A stretch of 64,000 nucleotides of DNA from Penelope pileata (GCA_013396635.1 WBMW01000587.1:124001-188000); one strand, 5' to 3'. Positions 36,385 through 48,023 are shown, numbered from the stretch's first letter. The notes: a model not told the origin generated them from the sequence alone. Numbers and translations: made by a program.

Positions 36385-37264
36385 ATGGGGGAAAAAATGG
36401 GTACTTGAGAAAGGAAAGAAAATAGTACAAATTCTTCTGAAAACTGGTTTTACCAAAAAACAAACTAAAGTCAAGGGACTTGCATGGGAGATCAATTTTT
36501 AGGAATAAAATGGTAGGATGAACAACATCAGATCCCTATAGATGTGATGAATAAAATAACTGCTATGTTTACACCAGCTAGGAAAAAATAAAGGCAAATC
36601 TTATTAAGCATTGTGAGTTTTTGGAGAACGCATATTTCAGTCTGATTGTCATTACAGACTTACTATCAAGTGACCCATAAGAAGGACAATTTCACATGGA
36701 GCCGTGAGCAACAACAAGCCTTTGAACAAATTAAAAAGGAAATAGTTCATGCAGCATCCCTTGGGCCATTCTGTACAGTACAAGATGTAAAAAATCGTGC
36801 TCTACACTGCAGCTGGGGGAATGGCCCCACCTGCAGCCTCAGGCAGAAAGCACTAGGGAGACTTGAGGTCTACCCTTAGGGCTCTGAAATTGAAAATACA
36901 GAAGATTAGAGGCCCACTACACTCCAAGTGAAGAAGAGAAATTGGCAGCATATGAAGAGATTTAAGCTGCTTTAGAAGTGGTTGATACTGAAGCACAGTT
37001 CCTGTTGGGACTTCAATTGCCTGTGCTGCCCTGGATTTTCAAAGGGAGGGTTCCCTCCACACATCATGCAAGTGATGCTTTTCAGAGTAAGTGGGTTACA
37101 TTGATTACACAATGGGCTTAAAAAGGGAACTCAGAAATCTCGGCAGTGATCATGGACTGGCCTGAAGGCAAAGATTTTGGAATATCACCAGAGGAGGAGG
37201 CCTCTCTGTATAATAAACTACCAGAGAGTGAGAAGCAATATGCCTTGTTCACTGATGGGTCTAA
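36385..37264 (+). pseudogene. endogenous retrovirus pol remnant: RT end and RNase H start
   Basis: Old retroviral pol sequence in pieces over all three plus frames. Near 36470-36560 is the end of the reverse transcriptase fingers/palm-to-thumb region. At 36646-36800 is the RT connection region (FTWSREQQQAFEQIKKEIVH). From about 36900 a decayed tether runs to the RNase H start, where FTDGS at 37248-37262 provides the first catalytic aspartate. A CR1 insertion interrupts the frame right after this motif. Many stops and frameshifts are present. The active-site part of the RT upstream is not seen and no LTR flanks the left side. The family is probably ERVL-like, by inference only. Confidence 0.8.
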
Positions 37265-37553
37265 GAATCATAGAATCATTAAGGTTGGAAAAGAGCTCTA
37301 AGATCATCTAGTCCAATCGTCCTCCTATCATCAATATTGCCCACTAAACCACTAAATCATGTCCCTTAGTACCACATCTAGACATTTCTTGAACACCTCT
37401 AGGGATGGTGACTCCACCATCTTCCTGGGTAGCCCATTCCAGTGCCTGACCACTCCTTCAGAGAAGAAGTTATTGCTAATATCCAACCTAAACTTTTTGT
37501 GGTGCAACTTGAGGCCGTTCCCTCTAGTCCTATCACTAGTTACCTGGGAAATA
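37265..37553 (-). mobile_element. CR1 LINE 3' end inserted in retroviral RNase H
   Basis: Minus-strand CR1 of about 290 bp, beginning gaatcatagaatcattaagg on the plus strand. It is related to the 10.3-kb subfamily, with the same ccactaaatcatgtccctta type text. The RNase H reading resumes immediately after it, so this CR1 is younger than the retroviral remnant. 5' truncated. Confidence 0.92.
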
Positions 37554-38780
37554 CACTGTCGTATTGTGTGAAAGCATCAGAAGCAGAAAGCTGCTGTATG
37601 GCATCCTACATGACAAATCAGAAAATGCTGAAGGAGAAGGTGAATCAAGACGATTTGCAGAAGTGAAGGCCATTCAACTGGCTTTAGATGTTGCTGAATG
37701 AAAAAAGTGGCCAGTTCTCTGTCTCTATACTGACCCACGTGTGGTGGCAAATGCCCTATTGTGGTGGTTACAGAGGTGGAAGCAGAATAAATGGCAGGAC
37801 ACAAACAAATTCTTCTGGACCACTGCATTGTGTGAAGATATCACTGCTCAGGTAGAGAACATGGTTAAGAAAGCACGTCATGTAGATGTTTACATACCAG
37901 AGAGTTGTGACACTGAAGAATACCAGAGGTGGATCAGGCTGCTAGGATTGAAGTGGGTCGGGTGGATGTGGACTGACAACGTAAGGGTGAGTTATTTTAG
38001 CTTGGTGAGTCCATGACACCTCAGGCCATCAAGGAAGAGATGAGACATATACGTGAGCTCGTGATTGTGGACTTGACCATGGACACTGTTGCACAGGTTA
38101 TCCACAAATGCAAAATGAGCCACAAACAAGCAACCCAAGCAGTTAAAGTCTCTCTGGTATAAAGGATGATGGCTGAAATATCAATATGGGGAGGCCTGGC
38201 AGATTGATTAAATCACACTTCTACAAACCTATGAAGGCAAATGCCATGTGCTTACAATGCTGGAAGCCACCACTGGGTGGTTGGAAACATGTTCTGTGAC
38301 ACTTGTCACTGCCCAAAACACTATCCTCAACCTTGAAATGCAAGTATTTTATGGTGACCTGACATCCCAGAAAGAAATGAGTTAGATAACAAATTCATAA
38401 AGAGCTGGGCCAAAGAGCATGGCATTGGTTGGGATATCACATCCTCTGTCATACAACTGTCTCAGGGAAAATCAAAACATCAAATGAACTGTTGAAGACT
38501 ACATCGAGAAAAAAGTGTGATGGGGCATTCAAGAATGCAAAAACAGAGCACAGCCTGTGCAGAGTGAACAGAGCAGTGGTGATGATGACAACAGGGACCG
38601 TCCAGTTGTTGATCCAGTGATCATCAAAGAAGTTGAAATAGTGAGTCAGGTCCATGGTCATTCTAGGAAAGCCAAATTACAGTTCAGGAACAGCTGGATG
38701 GAGCTGGACACAGGTCTACCTACAACACAACTCCACACATCAGTGTGTGCCGGGGATTTGCTAGCTAAGGAGCTCTAAAA
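37554..38780 (+). pseudogene. endogenous retrovirus pol remnant: RNase H and integrase
   Basis: Continuation of the pol remnant. RNase H includes FAEVKAIQLALD near 37655-37695 (second acidic position) and YTDPRVVANAL near 37724-37755 (third aspartate). The integrase zinc-binding start is visible as HDTSGH at 38012-38029, an H-x4-H arrangement; of the paired cysteines only one is clear, in VIHKCKMSH. The catalytic core begins with WQID at 38197-38208, followed directly by a stop codon. The rest of the core and a C-terminal portion (38557-38778) lie in shifted frames. It is inactive and shows no envelope gene or 3' LTR afterwards; an A-rich stretch follows at 38778-38810. Confidence 0.82.
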
Positions 38781-38869
38781 AAAAACAACCACAAAAACCC
38801 AAAAAATCAAAACCCTCTGCTGAATGAATCAACAGTACATTTGCAAAGATTAAGTCTAATTAAATATTG

Positions 38870-39124
38870 GCCTGCATTATTAGAATTATAGCCAGTAGTT
38901 TGGAGGAAATTACTTTTCTTTCCTACTTATCACTTCTGAGTCCTCATCTTGAGTATTGTGACACTTGTGCACCACCCGATGCAAGAGAGATATTGGTAAG
39001 CTGGAGAATAACAGTAGAGAGGTTAGCCTTGAGGACAAAAAAAAAAAGGCCAAGGAGTGATCTAACTGCAATCTTCCATCATCTAATAGGTAATTATAAA
39101 GAAAACAGAGCTGATTTATATGTA
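38870..39124 (+). mobile_element. CR1 LINE, left part (split by mariner)
   Basis: Plus-strand old CR1. The 38867-39175 frame reads LSLLSPHLEYCDTCAPPDAR, the conserved post-RT block (PHLEYC), then RPRSDLTAIFHHLIGNYKEN, the equivalent of the LRGDLIA-type block. The element is cut at 39124 by a mariner and continues from about 39690. Confidence 0.78.
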
Positions 39125-39687
39125 GGCTGCTCCAAAAGTAATGCATCTTATTTTTTTTATTTCCCTGGAAATTGAACTGATACAAAGAGTATAACAACAC
39201 TATCCGATAGAGCAAATTCTCAGCTACAAAAAACTATTTTTCTACATAGTCACCACCATTAGCTGATTCAGGCAGACAAGCTGATCTACCTGATGCTCTT
39301 CCTTTCATGGCGTGACAGCTGTACATAGCTGTCTGGAACATGTCTTGTCTTTCATGTCACTCTCACCACTGCTGAAACTTTCCACCCACCACTTCATTGT
39401 GCTGGCACTGTTTGGTCTCCGTACATGTTCAGCAAGAATTGATGAATGTCAATAGGTGCCACTTTTTCTGCATGGAGAAATTCATTGATATACCTTTGCT
39501 TCATACTCACTTCCATGTCAGACGTTATTTTGTCAGACTGACCCTCTGCTGCCATCTGTTGCACATGAATAAAAGTTAGCGGAATATTGTTGGGAAGGTT
39601 AAACCTCTGCTGCCATATCACCAGCAGTCCCCTCTGAGATCATGGGCCAATACAGTAAAATAAGAGGCATTACTTTCAGTTCAATCC
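39125..39687 (-). mobile_element. internally deleted mariner copy 3, nested in CR1
   Basis: About 563 bp. The plus strand starts ggctgctccaaaagtaatgc after a TA at 39123-39124 and ends with ggcattactttcagttcaat. The transposase strand is minus: a 75-codon open frame at 39621-39394 includes MEVSMKQRYINEFLHAEKVA and IDIHQFLLNMYGDQTV, the N-terminal helix-turn-helix region. Downstream, a frameshifted stretch keeps slightly more coding sequence (SSGESDMKDK) than copies 1 and 2. The DDD catalytic centre is missing. It sits inside a CR1, so it is the younger insertion. Confidence 0.88.
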
Positions 39688-39689
39688 TC

Positions 39690-39850
39690 ATTATTTTCAG
39701 ATAGAAATAAAAAACAAGAGGCAATAGTAACAAGTTGCAAAAAGGGAAATTCAGACTGGAAATAAGGTGGCAATGGAAGATGTCACCAAGACCTTTGTTA
39801 AAGACTGGTACAGGTTACATAAGAAAGTTGTGGAATTTCCATCCTCAGAC
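39690..39850 (+). mobile_element. CR1 LINE, right part (split by mariner)
   Basis: Continuation of the CR1 at 38870. The peptide KQEAIVTSCKKGNSDWK parallels the CR1 C-terminal block that follows the DLIA region, and the nucleotide run gttgtggaatttccatcctc corresponds to the REVVESPSL block. The 3' UTR and terminal repeats could not be followed. Confidence 0.65.
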
Positions 39851-42175
39851 ATATGTAAAACTTGAGTGATTATGGCCCTGAGAAACACAATTTGAATTTA
39901 GCTCTGTTTTGAATAGAAGCTTGGACTAACTGATTTCCCAATGTTTCCTTTAACCTAAATTGTTGCATTATCTTGAGCCATGCCAAAGAACTAGGAACAG
40001 ATTGATGCAACCCACACAAAACTGTCTCATATCTAGGCCAAGTTTTAGCTGAATTTATGGGCATACATGAGAAAGCTAATCCAGACATGTCATGTATGTG
40101 CTGTGGATAACGCAGGACACTTGTAGGTCAATTCATTCATTATGAAACAAGGCTGACCCACCTGCCAATTCTATTCCTCCACCTCTGTCACAGCCTCACC
40201 CAAGGACATGTAGTCTGGCTTACACACAAAATCCACCACCTAGGAAGACTAAAAAAAGGTACTGTCATTCTCTTTATGCTTCCTAGGATGTGTCCCTTTT
40301 TCATGGATACAGCCAAATCAGGAGCAGATCTGGCATTATCTATCTTCACTGTATAATCATTAATGAAAGTCAGGTGTTGGGCCAGCTGGAAAATTTTGCT
40401 GACTCCCTAAGGGAAGTTTTGGCAGAATAATGCTATTAAGACAGGTGTCCACGGCCCGCCTCATCTTCTCTTCATCTGTGTGGGAGATATATGCAAAATA
40501 TTCAGATAACAGTTTTGCCAGCCTTGCCTGGACATTCTGAGGAAATCAAAATGTTCCTAGCATTTCTAAAAATGAAAACGCACACTCAAACACATTTTTC
40601 CTTGCAGTTAGTTTACTTTTGGGATATTTGTGCACTCAAGTCATTATTTATGCACCATTTTCACATCTGAAAAATTGAAGATTATTGGTTTTCCTTAGAC
40701 CATCTCCAACACCTACTCCAGTAATGACTCTGAGATGTCAGAAATTGAAGACTAAAAATATGTTCTTAACATGATCTGAAGTCAGGAACAGATTGTGAGA
40801 CCAAGGAAAAGATTTAGGACCTGAGGGAGGTAGAAAAGAATTTAATTTTCTTTATGGAAAGGAATTATCTTGTATAGTTTTCCTATACAGCCACAGAGTT
40901 GTTATTTGTCCTCCCCTCTATTTTATCTCTTCTTTTTTCCCCGATGGAAACATGCTGAAGTATTCCAAAAGAACCTTCATTTGAGATAAATATTGCTAAA
41001 ATACTTGTTCTGAACAGTTAGCACTGTTGTCCAGAGGTTCCTGAGCTGCATTTTCTGCCTGTATTAAAAACTCATAGGGGAACATCCAGACATTCACTCA
41101 GATTGGAAGAATGTCTCAAGATTAGCTGTGGGAGCTTGATTTAAAAATTTTATTCAGTTGGGAATTGTTGGATCTGGAAAAGATATAAGTGGGCAGAAAA
41201 AAATCTGTGTGCAGTGGAAATGAAATCAGAGTTCACTCTAAATCTAGCAGCAAAGGCAGGAGGAAGATTCGATTGGTCATATTTTCCTTCAGCGACACTT
41301 AAGTCCGGTTGTTTTAAGGAAAAATCCTAGAGTTCTTTCTTCTCTCTATTCTCATACAGGTTTCTTCAATGCTCTTTGGTTTTTTTCACCACAGACAAGG
41401 CATAGGAGTACAAAATTGAATTATTCCATAGTGCAGCTCTGAACCGTGCACTGGAAGAAATTCCTTCTGACTCCACTGCAGTGAGCAACTTGTGCCAGAG
41501 GCATGCTATTTAGTAACCATACAGTTTCCTGACTGGTATTGTGAGGAGGGATATGGTAGTGTGAGATCAACTGCAATATGAAAAAAAAAGATAAAATGAA
41601 TTAAAACGTACACAGCAAGAGGAGGAAAAATGAGATAGGAGTGTTTTTGTTAAATGTTTACTATTCATGCACTGCCTGAGGCTTCAATGTTTAACTGTTA
41701 AAGGATTTCACTGTTTTATGGATACTATCGTAGGATTTAAAAGTATTACATTATGCTTCGCAACTCTTGTTGAAAGTGCATGTTCCCAGCTTCTCAAGTA
41801 CAACGTATGATTTGGTCATTTTTTCCTGCATTTCTTGGAAAATCATCCTTCAAAACTTCTTAGCTCTAAACACTGCCATAACTAGACAGATTCATCCAAA
41901 AATACATAAATGTTAACAGAAACTCTTTGCATCTTCTCTCACTTTTAAAGATCTTACTCATTTCTTCACTTTCTACATATTTCACTTGGAAAAATCTTCT
42001 GAAAAGGCTTCCAATAAAGAAATAATTTTCATAGAATATTGAGTCAAAAACTCATCACCAGTCATGTTTTTATAATTAGCTTCTCAAGCCTTGTCTCCCA
42101 TTAGTTATGAATTTATTGAGAAAACAGCCTACTCATCAACAGTTTATTTAAATAAAAGATAATACATATATAAAT
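39851..42175. other. intergenic, no gene recognised
   Basis: About 2.3 kb. 39870-40260 is less AT-rich than average, but I recognise neither a gene nor a transposon in it. The remainder is AT-rich. Confidence 0.45.
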
Positions 42176-42653
42176 ATGGACCTGTTGGAGCACATCCAGA
42201 GGAGGGCCACTAAAATGATCCAAGGGATGGAACACCTCTCCTACGAGGACAGGCTGAGAGAGCTGGGGCTGTTCAGCCTGGAGAAGAGAAGGCTACAGGG
42301 AGATCTGATAGCGGCCTTTCAGTATCTAAAGGGAGGCTGTAAGAAAGAAAGGAACTCACAGACTCTTTATCAGGGTCTGTGGTGATAGGACAAGGGGAAA
42401 TGGTTTCAAACTAAAAGAGGGGAGATTTTGGTTGGATATGAGGAAAAAATTTTTTGCAGTAAGGGTGGTGAAGCACTGGAACAGGTTGCCCAGAGTTGTG
42501 GTGGAAGCATCGTCCCTGGAGACATTCAAGGTCAGGCTGGACCAAGTTCTAAGCAACCTGATCTAGCTGTAGGTGTCCCTGTTTACCACAGAGGAGTTGG
42601 ACTAGATGACCTTTAAAGGCCCCTTCCAGCTCTAAGGATTCTATTTTTCTATA
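42176..42653 (+). mobile_element. CR1 LINE 3' end, relatively young
   Basis: Plus-strand CR1 of about 480 bp. The 42176-42385 frame encodes MDLLEHIQRRATKMIQGMEH followed by LRELGLFSLEKRRLQGDLIA, the conserved C-terminal ORF2 region. After a frameshift the text continues through the ORF2 end and a 3' UTR, with gatgacctttaaaggcccct and a terminal ggattctat unit. 5' truncated exactly at the MDLLE block. Confidence 0.94.
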
Positions 42654-45642
42654 AAGGAGAACATGTACCAAAAATTCCATTTTACTTTGGGAAAAAAAAT
42701 TAGTATGAATCTTTGTATCTCTTTGGAAAAATTATGCAAACACAAGTCTAATTTTAAGTATGTTTTGCTAATAGCAGAACTTTTCCTCTATCTTTCTTTG
42801 CCTCCTAACACAATTACGCCATCAGAAAGAATATCAGAAATAACTAAGCAGGCGTAAGGTATTTAGCAGTTTTGTTCCTTAAATGAAGATTGCTTGCAGA
42901 GTGTAATCTACATTTAATGTTCTTTTATGGGTCAGATATCTGATTTTTCTCCACAGTAACACAAGTGTGCACCCTTAACACTCAGTATTTAAATTTGTTG
43001 CTAATGTAAGCAATTTGCATAAGAATGCATGTTCTGTCTATCTGGCTGATTAAAATTCCCTGAAAAATTTAAAATGCATGCTAAATCAAAGATGCTGTCT
43101 CTTTTTGTGCAGGTAATTTTCCAAGCCTCCTTGAGGACCGGGACATAAGTTAGAATTTCAAACAAGCTGTATTGCTCATGCAGCAAATGAGGGATAAGCT
43201 TAAGATTCAGCTACAAATTGCCTGGATTAAAGAAGCTTTGGCAGGATAACTGTTTTTAAGAAACTCAGAAAGAACTTAGGCATTTCATTTTAATGGCAGA
43301 AAAACTATATACAATTCATTTGTAATTAAATGACCTGACAGTCTCTTTCTCTTTTGCTGTGATATGCTTAATACAAGGAATTACTAGAAACAGAAAGGTA
43401 GAAAAAAAAAAAATTAAACTCCAATTTTTGCAAAAATTATTCATCGTAAGTGATATAAACTGGATTAAAGCCTTTTTTTTTTTTTTTTAACTGAAGAAAA
43501 GAATTCACACGAGACTTAATCCATGTACCTCTAAGCACACACTACATAAATCCATGATGGCAGAATAATAAACAGAACAATCACAGGGTCATAATCAGAG
43601 TAGAATAAATCCATAAACCAAATCCATCACTATGTATCCTATAATTAATCTGATTCCCACTATATAAACAATGAGTAGGAAGTACAGCACCAGACTGGAA
43701 AATCTGCCAGTACAAGTGTTGTCAGACTCTTGAGGCATTAATATAAGGGTGCTTTTTACCTCTCAGTATGAAGACCTTTTTCCAGACTGCCAGGATGTAG
43801 TTGCTATGAATAGAATTTTGGTCACTGGATTAGAAGTTGGTTGAGGAGGAGGCAGCAACCCCAGTCTGTGCAAGGGAACTGAATGACCATATGATGAGGT
43901 GTGGCAATATATACTCTATAGTCTGATAGTAAAGGCAAATTGAAGCTCCCTTGATTCTCTTTATTTCACTCCCTCTCTCCCATTAGGGATGTATATTATT
44001 CACCTATAATAGCAGTTCTATATTTTTTCTCTAAGATCCTGCTTTATCAGGAATATTCATTCTTCTAGGGAGGATATTGCTAGAGGGAATGTTATCATTA
44101 GAAGTGGCTATAGTAGTTGTATGCAGTGATGGTGCTTTTGGTGATACTTGCTTGCATGTATTTTCTCTCCCTATCCAACTTTCTTACCATTTTCTAACTT
44201 TGTTAATCATTCTTTTATTGATTAAGAATATATATGTTGACTCAATGACTATTATTATCGTAAAGCAAACTATTAACATTCTTTTCCTCTCTCTCACTCT
44301 CAAAATGAAATTAAAGGGTTAATATGTTCAATGACTACTGTATTATAATTGTTTCCTAAATATTATGCAGTTTCTTGAGTAAAGCAGTCTGCAAAATTTA
44401 CAGTGTTTCCCTTCTACACTGATAAACATCCATCAAAAACATTTTAGAAATATCTTTAGCCATGACTTATCAAGGAAATTTCTTTGGCATATTTACACTT
44501 AGTAGGAGAAGTTGTTATCTATATTCCTCATTTGTAGGGCATGAAAAATGCTTTCAGAAGCAAGTGCTATGGATTACATAATTGCAGTTAAAAAAAGAAA
44601 GAAATGGCTTGCAAAACAATACCACAACAATATTGCCAATCAGATATCAAAAAGCAATGTTATCATTGTTTACATGAAATAATTCTTTAATTATTAAATA
44701 CAAGACTGCTATGAAATGCAAGAAATGTTAATTTTGTATTTAATAATTAAATGTTTCAAATTTTATTTCAAAACAAGATAATTCGATAGCAGGATAAGGT
44801 TAAAAAATGCTATATGCTTCCAACTGCACTCCTTATTTTAATGTTAATATCCAAATTATTGTAGAATACTTGTATGCAATAACTGTTCACTTAATGAGAC
44901 CTTTCATATCAGCAAACAAACTGTGATCCAGCAGGGATTTGTTTTCCTTTTATTTACTTCGTTAGCAGCACTATGAATGTTGCATATAAAACCAGCTGGA
45001 AAAGCAGAACATTTCTGTATGCATACCTTCTTCCTAATGAAGCCACAGGACAATATTAAATTAGCTATGGAAGACAGTACTTTTTATTGTAATAGTTGAT
45101 TGCACTACATCTCTGTGTAAAGCTACAGTAAGTGAATACATAACTGTCTTCCACATGACAACATTTCAGTATTTCACAAATGTGTTATGAAAGATTTGAT
45201 TTATTTAAATTCTTTTAGATAACAAAACAACCTGTCATGTAGAATTCCATAAGACTTATTCCAGTTATATGTTGAAATACTTTAATCGGAACTGTTATTT
45301 ATATTAATGTGAAAAAGGAAAGGGGAAAAAAAAACTCCTTTATTTCAAAAATTAAAGGATGTGGTAAGACATCTTTTTTATGTAAAATTCTTATTAATTT
45401 CAATAGAGACCTCTGCCTAATAACTGATTGACTGTAGGAACTTTAGGCGTCATCACATCTACATGAATTTGTGCAAAAATAAGCCACACATTTCTCGGCT
45501 CCACATCTAAGGAAGAACAAATAAGGAGAACAGCAATGTAAAGTTATATATACTGTGTAAGATAAAGGCACAGAGATTTCATCTATGCAACACAGGAAGG
45601 GGGAGGGAAAGGTTGTGGATAAAAGAATTACAAATGATTACA
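42654..45642. other. intergenic, no gene recognised
   Basis: About 3 kb, AT-rich. A 16-base poly(T) run lies at 43473-43488, and an 18-bp perfect inverted repeat lies at 44686-44751 (separate entry). The 81-codon frame at 44077-44322 is hydrophobic but unsupported. Confidence 0.5.
44686..44751. repeat. 18-bp perfect inverted repeat, 30-nt spacer
   Basis: Left arm TTTAATTATTAAATACAA at 44686-44703, right arm TTGTATTTAATAATTAAA at 44734-44751, with no mismatch. RNA from either strand could form a hairpin, and the DNA could extrude as an AT-rich cruciform. It could be the remains of a very small inverted-repeat transposon or a chance product of AT-rich sequence. The stem is shorter and more AT-rich than typical microRNA precursors. 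Confidence 0.9.
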
Positions 45643-45797
45643 AATGTCCAGACAGCTTTGAAGAACTCCAGGAAGGGAAAGAAGACAACCCCTCCGAGGA
45701 ACCTGTATCAGCGCTCAGTCACCTTCACAGCACAGAAGTGTTTTCTGATGTTTAGATGGAACTTTTTGTATTCTACTGTGTGCCTACTGTCTAACAC
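45643..45797 (-). mobile_element. CR1 LINE fragment, opposed to next copy
   Basis: Minus-strand CR1 piece of about 155 bp, covering the end of ORF2. In plus orientation the text is gtccagacagctttgaagaa, then cacagcacagaagtgttttc and ctgatgtttagatggaactt, all antisense CR1. It abuts the plus-strand CR1 that starts at about 45797, tail-to-body in inverted orientation. It lacks the 3' terminal repeats, so it is internal to its parent copy. Confidence 0.8.
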
Positions 45798-46277
45798 GGG
45801 CATGTTAGAGTGGGTCCAGAGGAGGGCTATGAGAATAATCAGAGGGTTGGAGCACCTTTCCTACAAACACAGACTAAGTGAATTGGGGCTGTTCAGTAAA
45901 GACGACATTGGGGAGCCTTTATAGTGGCCTTCCAGTACTCAAAAGGAGCCTACAGGAAAGATGGGGGAAGAGTCTTTATCAAGGAGTGTAGTAAATAACA
46001 GTAAAATAATTAGTTTTAAACTAAAAGAGAATAGATTTAGATAAGGTATTATGGATAAATTCTCTACTCAGAGAGTGGTGAGATACTGGAGCAGGTTACT
46101 CAGAGAATCTGTGGATGCCCCATCTCTGGAAGTGTTCAAGGCCAGGTTGGATGAGGTTTTGAGCAACTTGTTCTACAAGACAGTGTCCCTTCTTGTAGAG
46201 GAGCCCCTGCAAAAGAGGTTTGCAATTAGTTGATTTTTAAGGTTTTTTCCAATGCAAACCATTCTGTTATTCTTTTA
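45797..46277 (+). mobile_element. CR1 LINE 3' end
   Basis: Plus-strand CR1 of about 480 bp. The start corresponds to the M-LEWVQRRAMRIIRGLEHLS block, followed by LSELGLFS; a frameshift follows, then VVRYWSRLLRESVDAPSLEV (46069-46128) and a decayed 3' UTR ending ccattctgttattctt. Much the same truncation point as the copy at 42176. Confidence 0.9.
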
Positions 46278-46689
46278 CTAAAAGAAATGTCCTCTGCATA
46301 CCATTAATAAGCAACCTGATGATTGAAGTACAATTTCCTAAAATACTCAATGTAAAATGAAAGTCTCCGAGAATTTATAAAAAGTGAAATCTTTGTGTTT
46401 TGAGCAGGTCAGAAGTTAAGTTTGCTGCAGAAATGGTTCACAACAAATAAACACATTTCATTTTCTACTAGTATACACTGTGAAAGATAGTTGGTCTATA
46501 GATCTAGGATGAATCAAGCATCTGTAGATCAAGTTCTTAAGAAATTTACTTGTGTCTGAAAGTATGGGGTGCTGGGAAAAGTTTGTTACGCTGCTATAAG
46601 TTACCTTGTATGTAATGTAATGTTTTAATATATATATATATATTGGCAGCAAAAGAAAGACTTAAGAAACTGTGATGTAGTGGACCTTA
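46278..46689. other. spacer between CR1 pieces
   Basis: About 410 bp of AT-rich sequence including a (TA)n run at 46628-46643. Nothing else was recognised. Confidence 0.5.
46628..46643 (+). repeat. (TA)n microsatellite
   Basis: About eight TA units. Confidence 0.85.
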
Positions 46690-47600
46690 TGAAAAGTGCA
46701 TGAAAAAGGCAATTTCACAATGCTCATTTTACCTCAGTTTTCACTGGTAAGTTGAAAGTCTGCTCCCAAGCCTGGTGGCAGTCTGTGGCAGTGAACATTA
46801 CCCACAACATGGGAAGGGGGAATGAGGGACCATTTTCAACATTTTGGCATACACTAATCCATGAGACTAAATATGTGCGTCCAAAGGTTCTAAGGAATGT
46901 GGCCAATGTCACTGACTATCATCTGAAAGATCATAGTAATCGTACGAGGTTCTTGAAAATCGGGGAAAAAGAAAATCCACTAAAGTCAAACCATGTTTAA
47001 GGAAGAGAGGAAAGAGTTTCTAGGGAGAAACAGTCTGGTTAGTCTCACCCAAGAACATGAGGAGATGATGGAACACCTAACGCTCAGAGTAATTTCCAGC
47101 CTCACAAAAGGCAAGAAGGTGACTGGGACCAGATAACATGGATATACCAAGAGGAGGTCATGGTTGACAAACATGATTGCCTTTTGCAATTAGATGACTG
47201 GTGTCGTAGACAAGGGAAGAGCTGTTTTTGTTATTTACCTGGGCTTCAGAAAAGCGTTTAATGTGGTCTCCCACAGTATTCTAACAGATAAACAGGTGAG
47301 ACATGGACAGGATAAGCCAGCTGAGAGGTGGATTGAAAATTGTCTGGATCAAAAATTGTCAGGGACGAAGGATTATCTTCAACAGTGCAAAATCATACTG
47401 GTGTGTGTTTGGCAGTAACATCCTTCAGGAATGAATACTGGCAAACATTTTTTAATGTATTTATTGACAACCTAGATGATGGGTAGAGTGCAAATTTGAG
47501 TGTGAAACCAAATTGGGTGAGAGGAGAGCTGTTATGTTTCTATCATTTGGAAACAAGTAAGGAAAATCAAGAAACAGTGGGTGTTTAATGGCTGAATGAG
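46690..47600 (+). mobile_element. CR1 LINE, RT region only, degenerate
   Basis: Plus-strand CR1 covering the reverse transcriptase and the linker before it. The frame 46752-47000 ends with VRPKVLRNVANVTDYHLKDH, a decayed form of the CR1 block before the RT. The frame 47194-47418 carries VDKGRAVFVIYLGFRKAFNV, the RT block with the first catalytic position changed (YLDFSKAFD becomes YLGFRKAFN). NVFIDNLDD follows near 47455-47480 and the FADD region is unrecognisable. No C-terminal ORF2 or 3' UTR follows, so the 3' part has been lost. Confidence 0.8.
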
Positions 47601-48023
47601 GATTAAGATGCTGAGATGAACATCTGGGAGAAATTTGAACCACACAAAGAAAGTGATTTCAAGAACTGTGAAAAACAGAAAACAAGTATTGGAATAGATA
47701 ATGGCTCACTGTATCTTACTTCTAATTCAATTGTTCACTCCACTTTTATTTTTCCCTTTCCTAACTTTTGAAAGTTTGATTCAGTAAACTTAAAAGATCT
47801 TTTATATGTTCATGCGATCTGGCATACACAGGTTGTGTTCCTACTGAATGTAGTAGAAAATATCTAGCTCTCATCATGAAACTAAAGCCAAGGAAAGTGA
47901 TTTTGTTGAAGTGTGCATTTTCTGCATGAATAATATTGTAATTTGGGAATATTCTTTATTTACCTTTTCACCAAGGAGCGTCCTAAAGATACAATACAGA
48001 AATAAAAACTTGAACTAATATAC

